NCBI GenBank assembly: GCA_047975005.1
Contig: JBKECW010000057.1
Span: 1-64,000, forward strand
Source of the DNA: JBKEAJ01 sp047975005
Lineage (GTDB): Bacteria; Bacteroidota; Bacteroidia; Bacteroidales; Prolixibacteraceae
Direction of reading: 5' to 3'
Length of the DNA stretch: 64,000 nt
Shown: in pieces, positions 24,649-34,323 of the stretch
Position numbering within the stretch: the first letter of the stretch is position 1
How the letters are laid out: each line of letters begins with the position of its first letter
Made by a program: the position numbers and the translations under genes
Notes under the pieces: generated by a model
Told to the model about the DNA's origin: nothing
What the model saw: the letters and a program-made list of their open reading frames with translations, nothing else
The model's database searches: none

Positions 24649-25518
24649 ATGACAGAAAAGAATTACAGGTTTAACATCAGTATTAAATTAGGGATTCTAT
24701 CCTTAACTGTGAATACTGTATTGTTTGTAATAAAATATTATGTCGGGCATAAAGATCAATCTTTGGCAATAACAGCAGATGCTTGGCACACACTCAGCGA
24801 CTCTGTTTCCTCTATTATACTGATAGTTTCTGTTTTACTGACAAATCGACCTCGCACTGAGAAACATCCTTTTGGATATGGACGCATTGAACACATTGGG
24901 GCTTTAATTGTCGGTGCCTTACTAGTATATATTGCAATAAATTTTATTTCTCAGGCCTACGACAGTCTCGTAAGCAAAGATAAAACAACTTTCAGCACAT
25001 TGGCTTGGGTAGTGACAATAGTTTCAATAGCTCTCAAAGAGGTTCTTGCAAGGATAACATACGTACAAGGCAAGAAGATAGACTCCAGCATTCTTATTGC
25101 TGATGCATGGCATCACAGGAGCGATGCTTTATCATCGTTAGTAATACTAACAGGACTAATATTCAATAAAGCATTTTGGTGGATAGATGCAGCATTAAGT
25201 TTAATAGTTTCTATATTAATAATAAAAGTGGCTATAGACATTTTCAAGTCTGAGCTCACTTCTCTTGTAGGTAAATCAACACCAAAAGACCTCGAAGATA
25301 AAATTAAGAGTACTATTGTAAAGCGGTATAATACCGACTATAACATCCATCATATTTTGTTGCACGAGTACGGCTATCACCGCGAAATGAGTTGTCATAT
25401 AGCACTCAATCCTGAGATTAGCTTACAGGAAGCCCACAAAATCTGCACGAATATAGAGGATTGTATAAAGCAAGAATTTGGGATAGTACTTACAATCCAT
25501 CCAGAGCCTAAGCAGTAA
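24649..25518 (+). CDS. cation diffusion facilitator family transporter
   Basis: A 289-residue CDF protein that exports Zn2+, Fe2+ or similar divalent cations in exchange for protons. Six membrane segments lie between residues about 11 and 205. The tetrahedral transport site comes from DAWHTLSD (segment 2, near 46) and DAWHHRSDA (segment 5, near 150), that is the HD/HD type pattern linked to Zn2+/Cd2+. The cytoplasmic C-terminal domain (about 210-289) includes HHILLHEYGYHREMSCHIAL. Monocistronic, divergent from pyrK. Metal specificity is inferred from the site only. Confidence 0.93.
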   Translation: MTEKNYRFNISIKLGILSLTVNTVLFVIKYYVGHKDQSLAITADAWHTLSDSVSSIILIVSVLLTNRPRTEKHPFGYGRIEHIGALIVGALLVYIAINFISQAYDSLVSKDKTTFSTLAWVVTIVSIALKEVLARITYVQGKKIDSSILIADAWHHRSDALSSLVILTGLIFNKAFWWIDAALSLIVSILIIKVAIDIFKSELTSLVGKSTPKDLEDKIKSTIVKRYNTDYNIHHILLHEYGYHREMSCHIALNPEISLQEAHKICTNIEDCIKQEFGIVLTIHPEPKQ

Positions 25519-25674
25519 AAACACACCGGCGAAATTGGTATAAAACTCCAATATTACAGGATTTGAGCGCTTTAGATGCTCTGATTTCCTCTGGGGATAA
25601 ATCCCTTGACAACGGATTGTCGTTAAGGCCTGCCATCACAACTAAGTAAGCTTACTCGTTTTATATATTCCGTT

Positions 25675-25710
25675 GAGTTTCGCAATTAGACACCGGTGTG
25701 AAACTCTTTT
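25675..25710 (+). terminator. likely terminator downstream of the CDF gene
   Basis: GAGTTTCGCA (25675-25684) pairs with TGTGAAACTC (25697-25706, one G-T pair) over a 12-base loop, then four T. It is about 155 bases beyond the CDF stop. The intervening spacer has a perfect 12-bp palindrome AGTAAGCTTACT (25645-25656) and a second CACACCGG copy at 25523-25530. Confidence 0.55.
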
Positions 25711-25716
25711 ATCTAT

Positions 25717-28700
25717 CTAGTAGCTAGCAGTATTTTGTTCAATCTGCAACTCTACATATTTAATTCTTGAAATAGAATATGCATCATTTTCCTTAGCTCC
25801 AAGTGCCAAATTGTAATAGTATTTGGCAACTCCAAGCTGATTATTTACGAATGCTTTGTCGGCTAAGTTAATATATTTTCTGTATTCTTGTTCTGCTTTG
25901 TCAACATTCTCATTAGCTCTTGCGCGCGCCAAATCCTTGATAGCAAACATAACATCTTGATTATCGGGCTCTAAAGCGAGCGCTTTTTTAAAAAAATATT
26001 CGGACATAATAAAGTTCCCATTTAATTTTTCGGCATTACCTTTCATGAGAAGTGCAGCACAATCATTCTCTGGGACTTCTGCGATGTTTATATTATCTTT
26101 CATTTTTCCTAATTCAGCACTGGAAATGTAAGCATCGTATTCAGAGTATTTTTCATCGTTGGGATCTATATCTTTCACAATTCTGAATGTCGATATAGCT
26201 CGCTCCCACTCCTCTTCTTGCAGCATTTGTTTTCCTTCTGCAATCATCTGAACGATTTTAGACTCCAAATCTGCAACAAGGGTTTTGACATGAGATATCT
26301 GCGCTATGCAGTCTTTTTGGGATGGTCGGATTTTACTTGCCGCCATATAGTACTTCAATGCAGACCTGTACATATCTGACTCGTACAAACCGTTTCCGTA
26401 TTCCATTAGTTTATCGTACCCATCATCATCAGGAGTAATTTCTCGGGTATAGTCGTATGTCTCGGGTTTTTCATTTTTAGCGGCTTCAGCAAGGGCTTTT
26501 TGTTGGTCAAGGAAAGTAATAATCTCATTTATTTCAGCTATTTTATCAGCGGGATATTTTTCATTTGGCTTTAATTTTAATGCTAGATTATAATTCGATA
26601 GTGCATTCTCATATTGCTTACCGTAAAACAGCTTATTTGCCTTATTTATAAAGACATTATACTTCTCTTGTAGTATAATTTGTTCTGTCATATCTGCCAT
26701 TACACCAGAGTCTTCATTCTGTTTTTGAGCTAGTTCTTTCCTTTGCTCAATTATTTTTAGCACGTCTGTTATTTTGCCATTGACAAAATCATTGTCGATA
26801 ATAGACTTCGCCTCTCTATAGCTACTTAACGCTGATTCATATTCTTCTTTTGCTACAGCAGCATCACCAAGAGCAATAAGCTGATTAAATTCCTCCAATT
26901 TTTCTTTATTTCCTTGTTGCTTTTTCAGTTCTGCCTCTGCCAACGATATCTGCCGTTTTGGATAAACCTCTTTGGGTTTAAGTGCCAATGCCTCATTATA
27001 ATATTTTATCGCACTTTCATAGTCCTCTAAATCAAAAGATTTATCTGCCTTTTCAATCACTCCTTTGTACGCGAGCTCAAGCTCCCTCTCACTCAGCATG
27101 CTGACTATCAGTGCTATTCTTTCTACTGAATACTGATGTCCCGGATATTCTTTTAGCACTGCTTCGTATGCATTTTTTGCTTCTTTGTATTTCTTCTCAA
27201 CGAACAAGGCATCAGCATTGCCTACCAATTTCTTCTGGCGGGCAACAGACGCGAGGATTCCTTCTATTTCGGCTATTCTTTTTGGCGGATACACTTCCTT
27301 TGGTTTCAGTTTACCAGCGTCTGTATAGCCTTGCAATGCGACTTCATAATTTTTGTTACCAAAGGCATTATCTGCTCCGGCAATAAGCATACTGTACTGA
27401 TATTCTAAGTTTTCTTTCTCTTGTTCCAGTTTTTCCAATTTTGCTTTTGCCTTATTTATCTGACCTTTTGGGTATTCTTCTAACGGTTTTATTGTCAATG
27501 CCTCTTCGTACTTAGTGATAGCATTCTCATACTGGCTAGAGCCAAAATATTGGTCTGCAATCTTTACTACTCCTAAATATCTTTCATTTTCTTTCTGACC
27601 AGCCAGAATCTTGTCTATTTCTTTTACTCTTGCTTTAGACAATGTGTGTGCGGGTTCAATAGCAAGTACAGCCTGATATTTATCTTTAGATTGCAAGTAG
27701 TCGTTCGCATCAAACAAATTGCCGGCCTCAGTAAGAAGATTCTCCAGGTTCTTCTGCACTTCCAGAATTTCCAGAATTTCAGCAATTCGTTTCTTTGGGT
27801 ATGCCTCCTCTGGTTTTATCGTTTCGGCATCTTTATATTTTTGCAGAGCATCTGGCAGCAATTGCTTCTTATAATAGGTGTCTGCTTCGGAGAGTACCTG
27901 CCTATACTTTCCTTCTATATTCTCGGCTTCTAATAATTCTCTAGCAGTCTTTAATCTTTTTGTTGCTAATTCATCTCCAACCTTCAACTCCAGTGCTTTG
28001 TTAAAGCTCTCAATGGCGGCATTATATTTTTCAGCAACCATGTGGGCTGAACCTTCTACCATTGCTTGTTCATACAAAGCCTCAATTTGTTCTTTTTTTG
28101 CAATGCTTGATAATAACTCGTCAATCTTCTTTATTTGGTTTATGGGATATTCTGCTCCGGGCTTTATTGAAAGTGCGTCTTTATACAGTTCTTTTGCATC
28201 CGAATACCGTTCTGCTCCAAAATACCCATCGGCTTTTGATATTACTTCGTTATAACGGTTCTCTTTATCTTTTAGACTTCCCAATCTAGTACACTCTTTA
28301 ATTTGAGATATTGCATATTCATCACCTTTTTTAATAGACAGAGCTCCTGTGTAGGAAATCTTTGCTTCTGCATAAGCCTCTTGCTTAAACTGCTTGTCTG
28401 CTATTGCTATTTGTGCCTTATATCTAGACTCAATATCCAGAAGGATATTCTCCTGATTAAGACGCTCTTGCATTTTCTTATTAATCCTTTCAATCTGCAT
28501 TGCAGGATACACTTCGTTGGGATATAAGTCTAATGCTTTAGTATAGGTAGATTTTGCATCCTGTAGCATGTCTTTATCAAACTGCTTATTCGCCTCTACT
28601 ATTAATCTCTCATAATCTTTCCTTTTGTTTGGGTCTTCATCTTCGCCATCACTTTTGTTCTTAATTTCTTTTTGCACTTCTGCTATCATGGCTTTCAGCT

Positions 28701-29166
28701 TACTCTTTATGTGATTGGGAGTTAAATACACCTTGTTATCAAACTGTTGTGTCGCTTGATTAAAAAAGATTGCTCCAACTGCTTGGTCCAACAGATCGAA
28801 GGTAGAGACAGTTTCTTGCTCCTTGAACAAAGACACCTCGATAAGCATAGCATCCACACCATCTCCCCTATCAGTAACATAACTAGGCACTTCTGTGCTT
28901 ACCAATATCTTTTTACTGTAATATCCATCTTTACTAAACTCCAAGATGTACTCTTGATTCAATTCTAATCGAATTTTAAATCCCCCTTTTTTCAAGAGTC
29001 TGATTTGCTCTCGCAACTGTCCATTCTGCATAGAGCGTACAGTAGCACCCGTCGCATCATCTTTCTCTACTTTTACAGTCCCTTCTATTACAAAGAAGCT
29101 ATTTTGCTGCCCATGAGCAAATAGTGAAAGAGACACAAAAAATACTATTACAAAAAAACGACTCAT
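25717..29166 (-). CDS. giant periplasmic/outer-membrane TPR repeat protein
   Basis: A protein of about 1149 residues with an N-terminal signal peptide (SRFFVIVFFVSLSLFAHG), a carboxypeptidase-regulatory-like beta domain (about 20-95: VIEGTVKVEKDDATGATV, YILEFSKDGYYSKKILV), then a long array of TPR-like units. I count about fifteen to sixteen, each with a helix such as ADxxFxxxxYxxAxxxYxxAL and a junction resembling IKPxExYPxxxIxxI, spaced about 60-75 residues apart. The start at 29166 is preferred because the promoter at 29191-29198 leaves little room for the longer form. No catalytic motif. A scaffold role in the periplasm is inferred; similar proteins occur widely in Bacteroidota. Confidence 0.88.
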   Translation of the reverse strand: MSRFFVIVFFVSLSLFAHGQQNSFFVIEGTVKVEKDDATGATVRSMQNGQLREQIRLLKKGGFKIRLELNQEYILEFSKDGYYSKKILVSTEVPSYVTDRGDGVDAMLIEVSLFKEQETVSTFDLLDQAVGAIFFNQATQQFDNKVYLTPNHIKSKLKAMIAEVQKEIKNKSDGEDEDPNKRKDYERLIVEANKQFDKDMLQDAKSTYTKALDLYPNEVYPAMQIERINKKMQERLNQENILLDIESRYKAQIAIADKQFKQEAYAEAKISYTGALSIKKGDEYAISQIKECTRLGSLKDKENRYNEVISKADGYFGAERYSDAKELYKDALSIKPGAEYPINQIKKIDELLSSIAKKEQIEALYEQAMVEGSAHMVAEKYNAAIESFNKALELKVGDELATKRLKTARELLEAENIEGKYRQVLSEADTYYKKQLLPDALQKYKDAETIKPEEAYPKKRIAEILEILEVQKNLENLLTEAGNLFDANDYLQSKDKYQAVLAIEPAHTLSKARVKEIDKILAGQKENERYLGVVKIADQYFGSSQYENAITKYEEALTIKPLEEYPKGQINKAKAKLEKLEQEKENLEYQYSMLIAGADNAFGNKNYEVALQGYTDAGKLKPKEVYPPKRIAEIEGILASVARQKKLVGNADALFVEKKYKEAKNAYEAVLKEYPGHQYSVERIALIVSMLSERELELAYKGVIEKADKSFDLEDYESAIKYYNEALALKPKEVYPKRQISLAEAELKKQQGNKEKLEEFNQLIALGDAAVAKEEYESALSSYREAKSIIDNDFVNGKITDVLKIIEQRKELAQKQNEDSGVMADMTEQIILQEKYNVFINKANKLFYGKQYENALSNYNLALKLKPNEKYPADKIAEINEIITFLDQQKALAEAAKNEKPETYDYTREITPDDDGYDKLMEYGNGLYESDMYRSALKYYMAASKIRPSQKDCIAQISHVKTLVADLESKIVQMIAEGKQMLQEEEWERAISTFRIVKDIDPNDEKYSEYDAYISSAELGKMKDNINIAEVPENDCAALLMKGNAEKLNGNFIMSEYFFKKALALEPDNQDVMFAIKDLARARANENVDKAEQEYRKYINLADKAFVNNQLGVAKYYYNLALGAKENDAYSISRIKYVELQIEQNTASY

Positions 29167-29190
29167 ATTATTGAAATTTTCAAACAATTA

Positions 29191-29198
29191 CAAAACTA
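29191..29198 (-). promoter_or_regulatory. -7 element upstream of the TPR giant
   Basis: Minus-strand TAGTTTTG matches TAnnTTTG, 25 bases upstream of the ATG at 29166. No TTG partner at normal spacing. Confidence 0.4.
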
Positions 29199-29277
29199 AC
29201 TAAAATTATTGACATAATAGATAATCACAAAGTCCTAACATTTATGCGCATACATTGTCTTGCATACTATGCTGCAT

Positions 29278-30093
29278 CTAGTGCTCATCCCAAACAAAGT
29301 AAGATGGCGGAAAATAAGATCCAAAATCTAAAGAGGAGGTTCGTTTAAATATTCCATAAACAGCAGCTCCACTGCCCGACATTGATGAATATAGCGCTCC
29401 TAATTCGTACAACCTTTTTTTTGCGTGTTCTATATTGGGTTTTAACTTAAAAACATGTTTTTCAAAATCGTTTTTCAATAAGTCTCGCCATTCGTCGACA
29501 GGTAATTTTATAATTTCCTGTAAAGACACCGGTGGCTCTTGTGGGCTTACTCCCCCATACGCCTCCGCCGTCGACACCGCATCTGGAGGCTTAACTATAA
29601 CAAATTGGTAATCTGAAAGATCTAACTCGATAGGGCTAAGCAGCTCGCCTCGTCCTCTCGCAATACACGGCTTTGACAATATAAAAAAAGGGCAGTCGCT
29701 TCCTAGTTTCAAAGCATAATCGTACAATTCAGTATCTGGTATATTTAGATTAAACATGTCATTCATTCCCCGCAACACAGCAGAGGCATTAGACGATCCT
29801 CCTCCCAGGCCTGCACCGAATGGAATAAACTTTTCCATTGTAACAGAAACACTATGAGGGATTTCATATTTATCTGATAATATCCTATACGCTTTATACA
29901 CAAGATTATTATCTATCGGGCAGTCGACTTTCAAGCCCTCATCCTTGTAGGAGAATGTGTCTGATGGGGTCATCTCAATTCTATCACTAAGCTTTACAGG
30001 GTAGAATATGGTACACAACTCATGAAAGCCGTCAGTTCTCTTCTTTATTACCTGCAGACCTAGATTTATTTTTGCTCTTGAATATATAATCAT
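29278..30093 (-). CDS. ispE: 4-diphosphocytidyl-2-C-methyl-D-erythritol kinase
   Basis: A 271-residue GHMP kinase that phosphorylates CDP-ME in the non-mevalonate isoprenoid pathway. SRAKINLGLQVIKKRTDGFHEL opens the protein with its conserved Lys and Asn-Leu, and the ATP loop PFGAGLGGGSSNASA is near residue 90. C-terminal SSMSGSGAAVYGIF completes the active site. I start at 30093: the longer frame adds 38 unconserved residues and would start upstream of the promoter at 30111-30118. Divergent from coaX, with about 60 bases between the start codons. Confidence 0.94.
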   Translation of the reverse strand: MIIYSRAKINLGLQVIKKRTDGFHELCTIFYPVKLSDRIEMTPSDTFSYKDEGLKVDCPIDNNLVYKAYRILSDKYEIPHSVSVTMEKFIPFGAGLGGGSSNASAVLRGMNDMFNLNIPDTELYDYALKLGSDCPFFILSKPCIARGRGELLSPIELDLSDYQFVIVKPPDAVSTAEAYGGVSPQEPPVSLQEIIKLPVDEWRDLLKNDFEKHVFKLKPNIEHAKKRLYELGALYSSMSGSGAAVYGIFKRTSSLDFGSYFPPSYFVWDEH

Positions 30094-30110
30094 TGCGATG
30101 AATTTACCTA

Positions 30111-30144
30111 CAAATATAATACATATCTTTGCAGCACACAGCAA
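30111..30144 (-). promoter_or_regulatory. promoter for ispE, overlapping the coaX promoter
   Basis: Minus-strand TATATTTG (30118-30111) with TTG (30144-30142) 23 bases upstream, slightly long. The element interleaves with the coaX -7 box on the other strand. Confidence 0.45.
30124..30131 (+). promoter_or_regulatory. -7 element upstream of coaX
   Basis: TATCTTTG matches TAnnTTTG, 23 bases before the coaX ATG. It lies inside the spacer of the divergent ispE promoter, so the two may compete for polymerase. Confidence 0.5.
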
Positions 30145-30154
30145 ATAAAAATAA

Positions 30155-30898
30155 ATGAGCAGAAACCTAGTAATTGATATAGGCAACAGCATGGTAAAAC
30201 TAGCCATATTTGATGGTTCCGAACTAAAATATTTAGAAAAATGCCCTCTCGCCAGCCTGATTCAAACTCTAAGTAGTAAAAAGTATAAAGAATCGACCGG
30301 TTGTATTCTTTCTAGTACTAAAAATATCAATCCTGATTTACGTTCTTTTTTAGATGACAATTATTCACCACTCATATTTTCTCCATCACACACTCCTATT
30401 CCTGTTACTAATTTATATAAATCAAAAGAGACGTTGGGAGCAGACAGGCTAGCAAACGCAATTGGCGCTGCATCATTATGTCCAAACAGAAATACTCTCA
30501 TCATAGATTGTGGGACAGCCCTAACCTTCGACTATATTAATTCTAATGCTGAATATTTGGGAGGAACTATCTCTCTGGGACTAAAAATGAGATTTCAAGC
30601 CCTAAATCACTATACAGACAAGCTCCCCATGCTCGAAGCCAAAGAATACGACAATACGCTGTTTATCGGAGAGAATACGGAGAGCTCGATAATGCTAGGA
30701 GTAATAAATGGAATAGTAGGAGAAATCGACTCTACAATAAAGCGGGCAACCCTTACGTTTGATAATTTAAACACAATAATAACCGGCGGGGACTCTCTTT
30801 TTTTGGAAAAGAAGATAAATAGTGGCATATTTGTAAGCCGAATTTTGACACTTGTTGGTTTAAACAGTATTCTTAATTATAATGCGAAATTTAACTAA
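30155..30898 (+). CDS. coaX: type III pantothenate kinase
   Basis: A 247-residue ASKHA-fold kinase that phosphorylates pantothenate, the first step of coenzyme A synthesis, and needs a monovalent cation. Signatures are NLVIDIGNSMVKLAIFDG at the start, the substrate segment ETLGADRLANAIGAA near 90, and IIDCGTALTFDYI near 115. Length fits CoaX. It heads a five-gene operon and overlaps the next gene by 17 bases. The pairing with envelope genes is conserved in Bacteroidota as far as I recall. Confidence 0.95.
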   Translation: MSRNLVIDIGNSMVKLAIFDGSELKYLEKCPLASLIQTLSSKKYKESTGCILSSTKNINPDLRSFLDDNYSPLIFSPSHTPIPVTNLYKSKETLGADRLANAIGAASLCPNRNTLIIDCGTALTFDYINSNAEYLGGTISLGLKMRFQALNHYTDKLPMLEAKEYDNTLFIGENTESSIMLGVINGIVGEIDSTIKRATLTFDNLNTIITGGDSLFLEKKINSGIFVSRILTLVGLNSILNYNAKFN

Positions 30899-32141
30899 AG
30901 TATTAACAATTATGGCATTGTCTATGATTTCAAGCAATGCCTTCGGACAGTTGTCCGACAACAGCAACAACTCCTCTCCTTACTCAAGATATGGGATAGG
31001 AACTTTAAGTCCCTATTATCAAGGTTCATACTCAGGAATGGGTGGTGCGTCTATAGGAGCAAGAAGGGGCAATGAAGTCAATGTTGCAAACCCGGCAGCA
31101 AATAGTAATTTTGACTCTCTAGCGTTCATAATGCAAGCTGGTTTATTCGGATCTTATTCAGGATTGACATCAACCAATGGAGAGAAAGCTACATTGTATG
31201 ATGGTAATTTCTCACACTTGGTAATAGGATTTCCCATTACCACCGGGTTAGGATTTTCAGCAGGAGTAAGACCATTCTCGAATGTTGGATACGAGGCCAA
31301 CCAACAAAAGGACAATTACCCATTTGGCACAGCAAACATCAACTATTACGGCTCAGGAACCTTGTCGGAAGTATTTGGAGGTCTGGGATGGCGTGTTTTC
31401 AAAAATTTGTCCATCGGTACCAGCCTTAATTTTATTTTTGGAGAGTTGACCCGCACCGATGAAGTTATCAGCGCATCGTCTGATGCACAGATATTTAGGA
31501 GCGTAGAGAATATTTATCTTCGAAACATGATGATAAAACCGGCGATTCTGTACACAATACCAATAAATGAAGAAAGAGCCATCAATATAGGTGCCTTTTA
31601 TGAGACTAAATTGTCGTCCAAATCAAAATACACCCTTTTCGAAAGAATAGGCTCCGACACAACTCAATATGTAGAGCGAGATGGTGATGAAATCGGACTA
31701 CCGTCATCCTACGGTTTTGGTATTTCATACACAAGGGACGAAAAGTTGATGATTAATGCCGACTACTATAGGACAGACTGGGCTGATGTTTCTCTGATGT
31801 TGACAGACGAAGGAAGAATAAGAAACTTACAAAGATTTAGTGGTGGAGCCGAGTACACTCCTGACTCTAAGGCTCTTCGCGGATATCATAATAAAATATC
31901 ATATAGAGCAGGTGCTTTCTACGAAAAAGGATATATAGCACTAAACGGAGAGCAACTGAATAAGTATGGGATTACACTTGGAGCAGGCTTTCCAATTAAA
32001 GTAATAAACACACTTAATGTTTCTTTGGAGTTGGGACAAAATGGGAAGAAATCGAACAATCTAATAAGGGAGAACTATGCGAGACTTTCTTTATCGTTCA
32101 ATTTTCACGAACTATGGTTTAGACAATATCAATATAAATAG
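30882..32141 (+). CDS. outer-membrane beta-barrel protein, OmpP1/FadL-like
   Basis: A 419-residue exported protein: signal peptide (KVLTIMALSMISSNAFG), then alternating hydrophobic/polar strands typical of a barrel (FSAGVRPFSNVGYEA, FGGLGWRVFKNLSIGTSLNFIFG, INIGAFYETKLSSKSKYTLF, YGFGISYTRDEKLMINADYY) and a final aromatic strand (YARLSLSFNFHELWF). SSPYSRYGIGTL after the signal resembles FadL/OmpP1-type outer-membrane transporters of Bacteroidota. The substrate is unknown. It overlaps coaX and is followed at once by a TPR protein, so it belongs to the same operon as LptC. Confidence 0.8.
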   Translation: MRNLTKVLTIMALSMISSNAFGQLSDNSNNSSPYSRYGIGTLSPYYQGSYSGMGGASIGARRGNEVNVANPAANSNFDSLAFIMQAGLFGSYSGLTSTNGEKATLYDGNFSHLVIGFPITTGLGFSAGVRPFSNVGYEANQQKDNYPFGTANINYYGSGTLSEVFGGLGWRVFKNLSIGTSLNFIFGELTRTDEVISASSDAQIFRSVENIYLRNMMIKPAILYTIPINEERAINIGAFYETKLSSKSKYTLFERIGSDTTQYVERDGDEIGLPSSYGFGISYTRDEKLMINADYYRTDWADVSLMLTDEGRIRNLQRFSGGAEYTPDSKALRGYHNKISYRAGAFYEKGYIALNGEQLNKYGITLGAGFPIKVINTLNVSLELGQNGKKSNNLIRENYARLSLSFNFHELWFRQYQYK

Positions 32142-32148
32142 CAATATA

Positions 32149-33747
32149 ATGAAAACTTATAATCTTAAATTTTTAGGCTTATTTGCCTTTATGCTTGCAT
32201 TCTGTTACTCTGCAAATGCACAAAAAACAATCACAGGAGTGGTTTATAATGAAGGGAAGCCTATGGCCGGAGTCAATGTAGAAATTCACAAAGGAGGTTC
32301 TTCAATGACGAGTTTTGATGGAGCTTACAGCCTTGAGGCAAGTAGCAAATCCAAGCACATAAAATTCACCTTCATAGATGAGTCAAAAAAATTAGACATA
32401 GAAGGTAAAGACGGAACTCATTTTGATTTTTATTGGGATGGCATTGCCCCTAAAGTAACAACAGACAAAGAGGGAGCAGACCTAAGAAGACATAAAGAGC
32501 TAGTAGAAGAAAAGGTTACAGACTATATCAACAATGTTTCGCTGTATTCTGAATACATGAAAAAAAGCAATTATGCAGATGGCTTGGCGCCGTTGTTGCA
32601 CATATACGAAAAGTATCCGGCATCTTCAAAGAACGTTTATGTATACTACATAAACTACATGAAAGACAAAATTAAAAAGGCGGATAATATCGAAGAGAAA
32701 TTTAAAATTGTTGACACAATATTCTCAATATACGAAAAGCGTGCTAAATATTTTGATGGTGAGAATACTGATATGGCATCTAATAAGATGACTATCTTTT
32801 ACCACGAAGTTGCTTCGAACCCCGAATTAAATGATAACGATATTATAAAATCTAGCAAAAAACTGTCCAGCCTAGCAGAAGGAGCTATTTCTAAAGGACA
32901 AATAACTGCGGGCTCTGTACTTTTGTACATGAGTGCAACTCGTACCTTGTTTGACTTTGGCAAACTGACAAAGCAAGATGTCATTGATGTATACGACAAG
33001 ACATCTGCTATTGTCGAAAAGGAACTAAAAACTAAGCCAAACGACGAAGACTGGAAACAAGCACAATCGACAATAAACAATTTATTTATAAAGGTTGCAG
33101 ACTGCGAGACGCTCTTAGGAATATACACAAATAAATATGAGTCTATAAAGAATGAAGCAGAAGAGCTAAACAAGATGCTTCGTAGACTACAATATAAAGA
33201 CTGCTCAGAAACCGAACTATTTAGAAAAGCTACTATCCAACAATATAAACTAGCACCATCTGCCGAAGCAGCATGCAACATGGCGGTAAACTATTGGAAA
33301 GACGGAGATGACACAAATGCTGATAAATTTTTCAATGAGGCTATATCTCAAGAAACTGACCCCAATCAGATTTGCATCTATAAATACAGATATGCTAAAT
33401 ACTTATATTCAAAGAAGAAATTCTCTAATGCATTTAATATGCTCAACGACGTAGTAAAAATTGACTCGCGTAACGGAGAAGCACTCTCGCTAATGGGCGA
33501 TATCGTAATATCTACAGGATGTGGTAGCGAAGCATACGAGAAGAAAGCTAAATATTGGGTAGCTGTAGACTACTACCTAATGGCAAAGCATGCGAATCCG
33601 GATCTTTCTGGTCAAATGGACAGCAAGATTGGCACCTATTCTAGGCACTTCCCTACTAAAGAGGAATTATTCTTCGCAGGACTAAAAGACGGCGACTCTT
33701 ATACTTATTCTTGTGGATATGTTGTCAAGACAACAAGGGTACGATAA
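32149..33747 (+). CDS. exported TPR protein of the coaX-lptC operon
   Basis: A 532-residue protein with a signal peptide ending at ANAQ, then a carboxypeptidase-regulatory-like domain (TITGVVYNEGKPMAGVNVEI...SMTSFDGAYSLEA, about 25-75), then an alpha-helical part with TPR-like units, clearest at AACNMAVNYWKDGDDTNADKF and YRYAKYLYSKKKFSNAFNML. I start at the ATG at 32149; the frame runs 24 codons further upstream into the preceding OMP gene but lacks a signal there. It overlaps the lptC start. Periplasmic; partner and role unknown, possibly envelope assembly given its neighbours. Confidence 0.85.
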   Translation: MKTYNLKFLGLFAFMLAFCYSANAQKTITGVVYNEGKPMAGVNVEIHKGGSSMTSFDGAYSLEASSKSKHIKFTFIDESKKLDIEGKDGTHFDFYWDGIAPKVTTDKEGADLRRHKELVEEKVTDYINNVSLYSEYMKKSNYADGLAPLLHIYEKYPASSKNVYVYYINYMKDKIKKADNIEEKFKIVDTIFSIYEKRAKYFDGENTDMASNKMTIFYHEVASNPELNDNDIIKSSKKLSSLAEGAISKGQITAGSVLLYMSATRTLFDFGKLTKQDVIDVYDKTSAIVEKELKTKPNDEDWKQAQSTINNLFIKVADCETLLGIYTNKYESIKNEAEELNKMLRRLQYKDCSETELFRKATIQQYKLAPSAEAACNMAVNYWKDGDDTNADKFFNEAISQETDPNQICIYKYRYAKYLYSKKKFSNAFNMLNDVVKIDSRNGEALSLMGDIVISTGCGSEAYEKKAKYWVAVDYYLMAKHANPDLSGQMDSKIGTYSRHFPTKEELFFAGLKDGDSYTYSCGYVVKTTRVR

Positions 33748-34318
33748 ACGCAAACGCTTACTCCGAGCTAGTTTCAATGTGGTTGCTATCTTAATAGTAA
33801 CCACATTGCTTACAGTATGCTCAAAAAAAGAGAATACTCTAAGCTTATCTAAAACAACAATAGACAGCTTATTGAAAGTGCCCCCCATTATGTATCAAGA
33901 GAATTTCTTAATGACTTATACCGATTCGGGACATATAACAACCAGTATAAGTGGTGCTGTGGTGCAACAATTTGCCGACGAAGAAGAGTACACCGAGTTT
34001 TCAAAAGGACTAGAGGTATTGCGATTTGCACAAGACGGAACGCAAACCTCCTCTCTCAAAGCCGACTACGCGAAAGAATTTGCTAAGCAAAAACAATGGG
34101 AAGCCAGAGGAAACGTAATTGCCACAAATGCAAAAGGAGACACACTAAAAACAGAGTACTTGCTGTGGGACGAGAAAAAAAATAAAATATCCTCGGACCA
34201 GTTTGTCGAATTTGTAAACGAAGGGAATACCATACGTGGAATTGGATTTATTTCATCTACGGACATGACAGATTGGCGGATACTTAAATCTGCAGCCGAT
34301 CTTTTATTTGACAAATAA
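33713..34318 (+). CDS. lptC: LPS export protein LptC
   Basis: A protein of about 200 residues with one N-terminal membrane anchor (FNVVAILIVTTLLTVC, about 20-37) and a periplasmic beta-jellyroll (QENFLMTYTDSGHITTSISG, GLEVLRFAQDGTQTSSLKADYAKEF, WEARGNVIATNAKGDTLKTEYLLWD, ISSDQFVEFVNEG). The repeats of a strand followed by TxxxxG/D-T-L-K-T match LptC, which relays LPS from LptBFG to LptA. The Cys at the end of the anchor (LTVCSKK) suggests it may be a lipoprotein instead. GTG at 33713 or ATG at 33719 are both possible; either overlaps the upstream TPR gene. Confidence 0.88.
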   Translation: MDMLSRQQGYDKRKRLLRASFNVVAILIVTTLLTVCSKKENTLSLSKTTIDSLLKVPPIMYQENFLMTYTDSGHITTSISGAVVQQFADEEEYTEFSKGLEVLRFAQDGTQTSSLKADYAKEFAKQKQWEARGNVIATNAKGDTLKTEYLLWDEKKNKISSDQFVEFVNEGNTIRGIGFISSTDMTDWRILKSAADLLFDK

Positions 34319-34323
34319 ACACT

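Noticed and set aside
30094..30207. Longer N terminus for IspE
   Set aside because: The 38 added residues are hydrophobic but unconserved, and the promoter box at 30111-30118 lies inside them.
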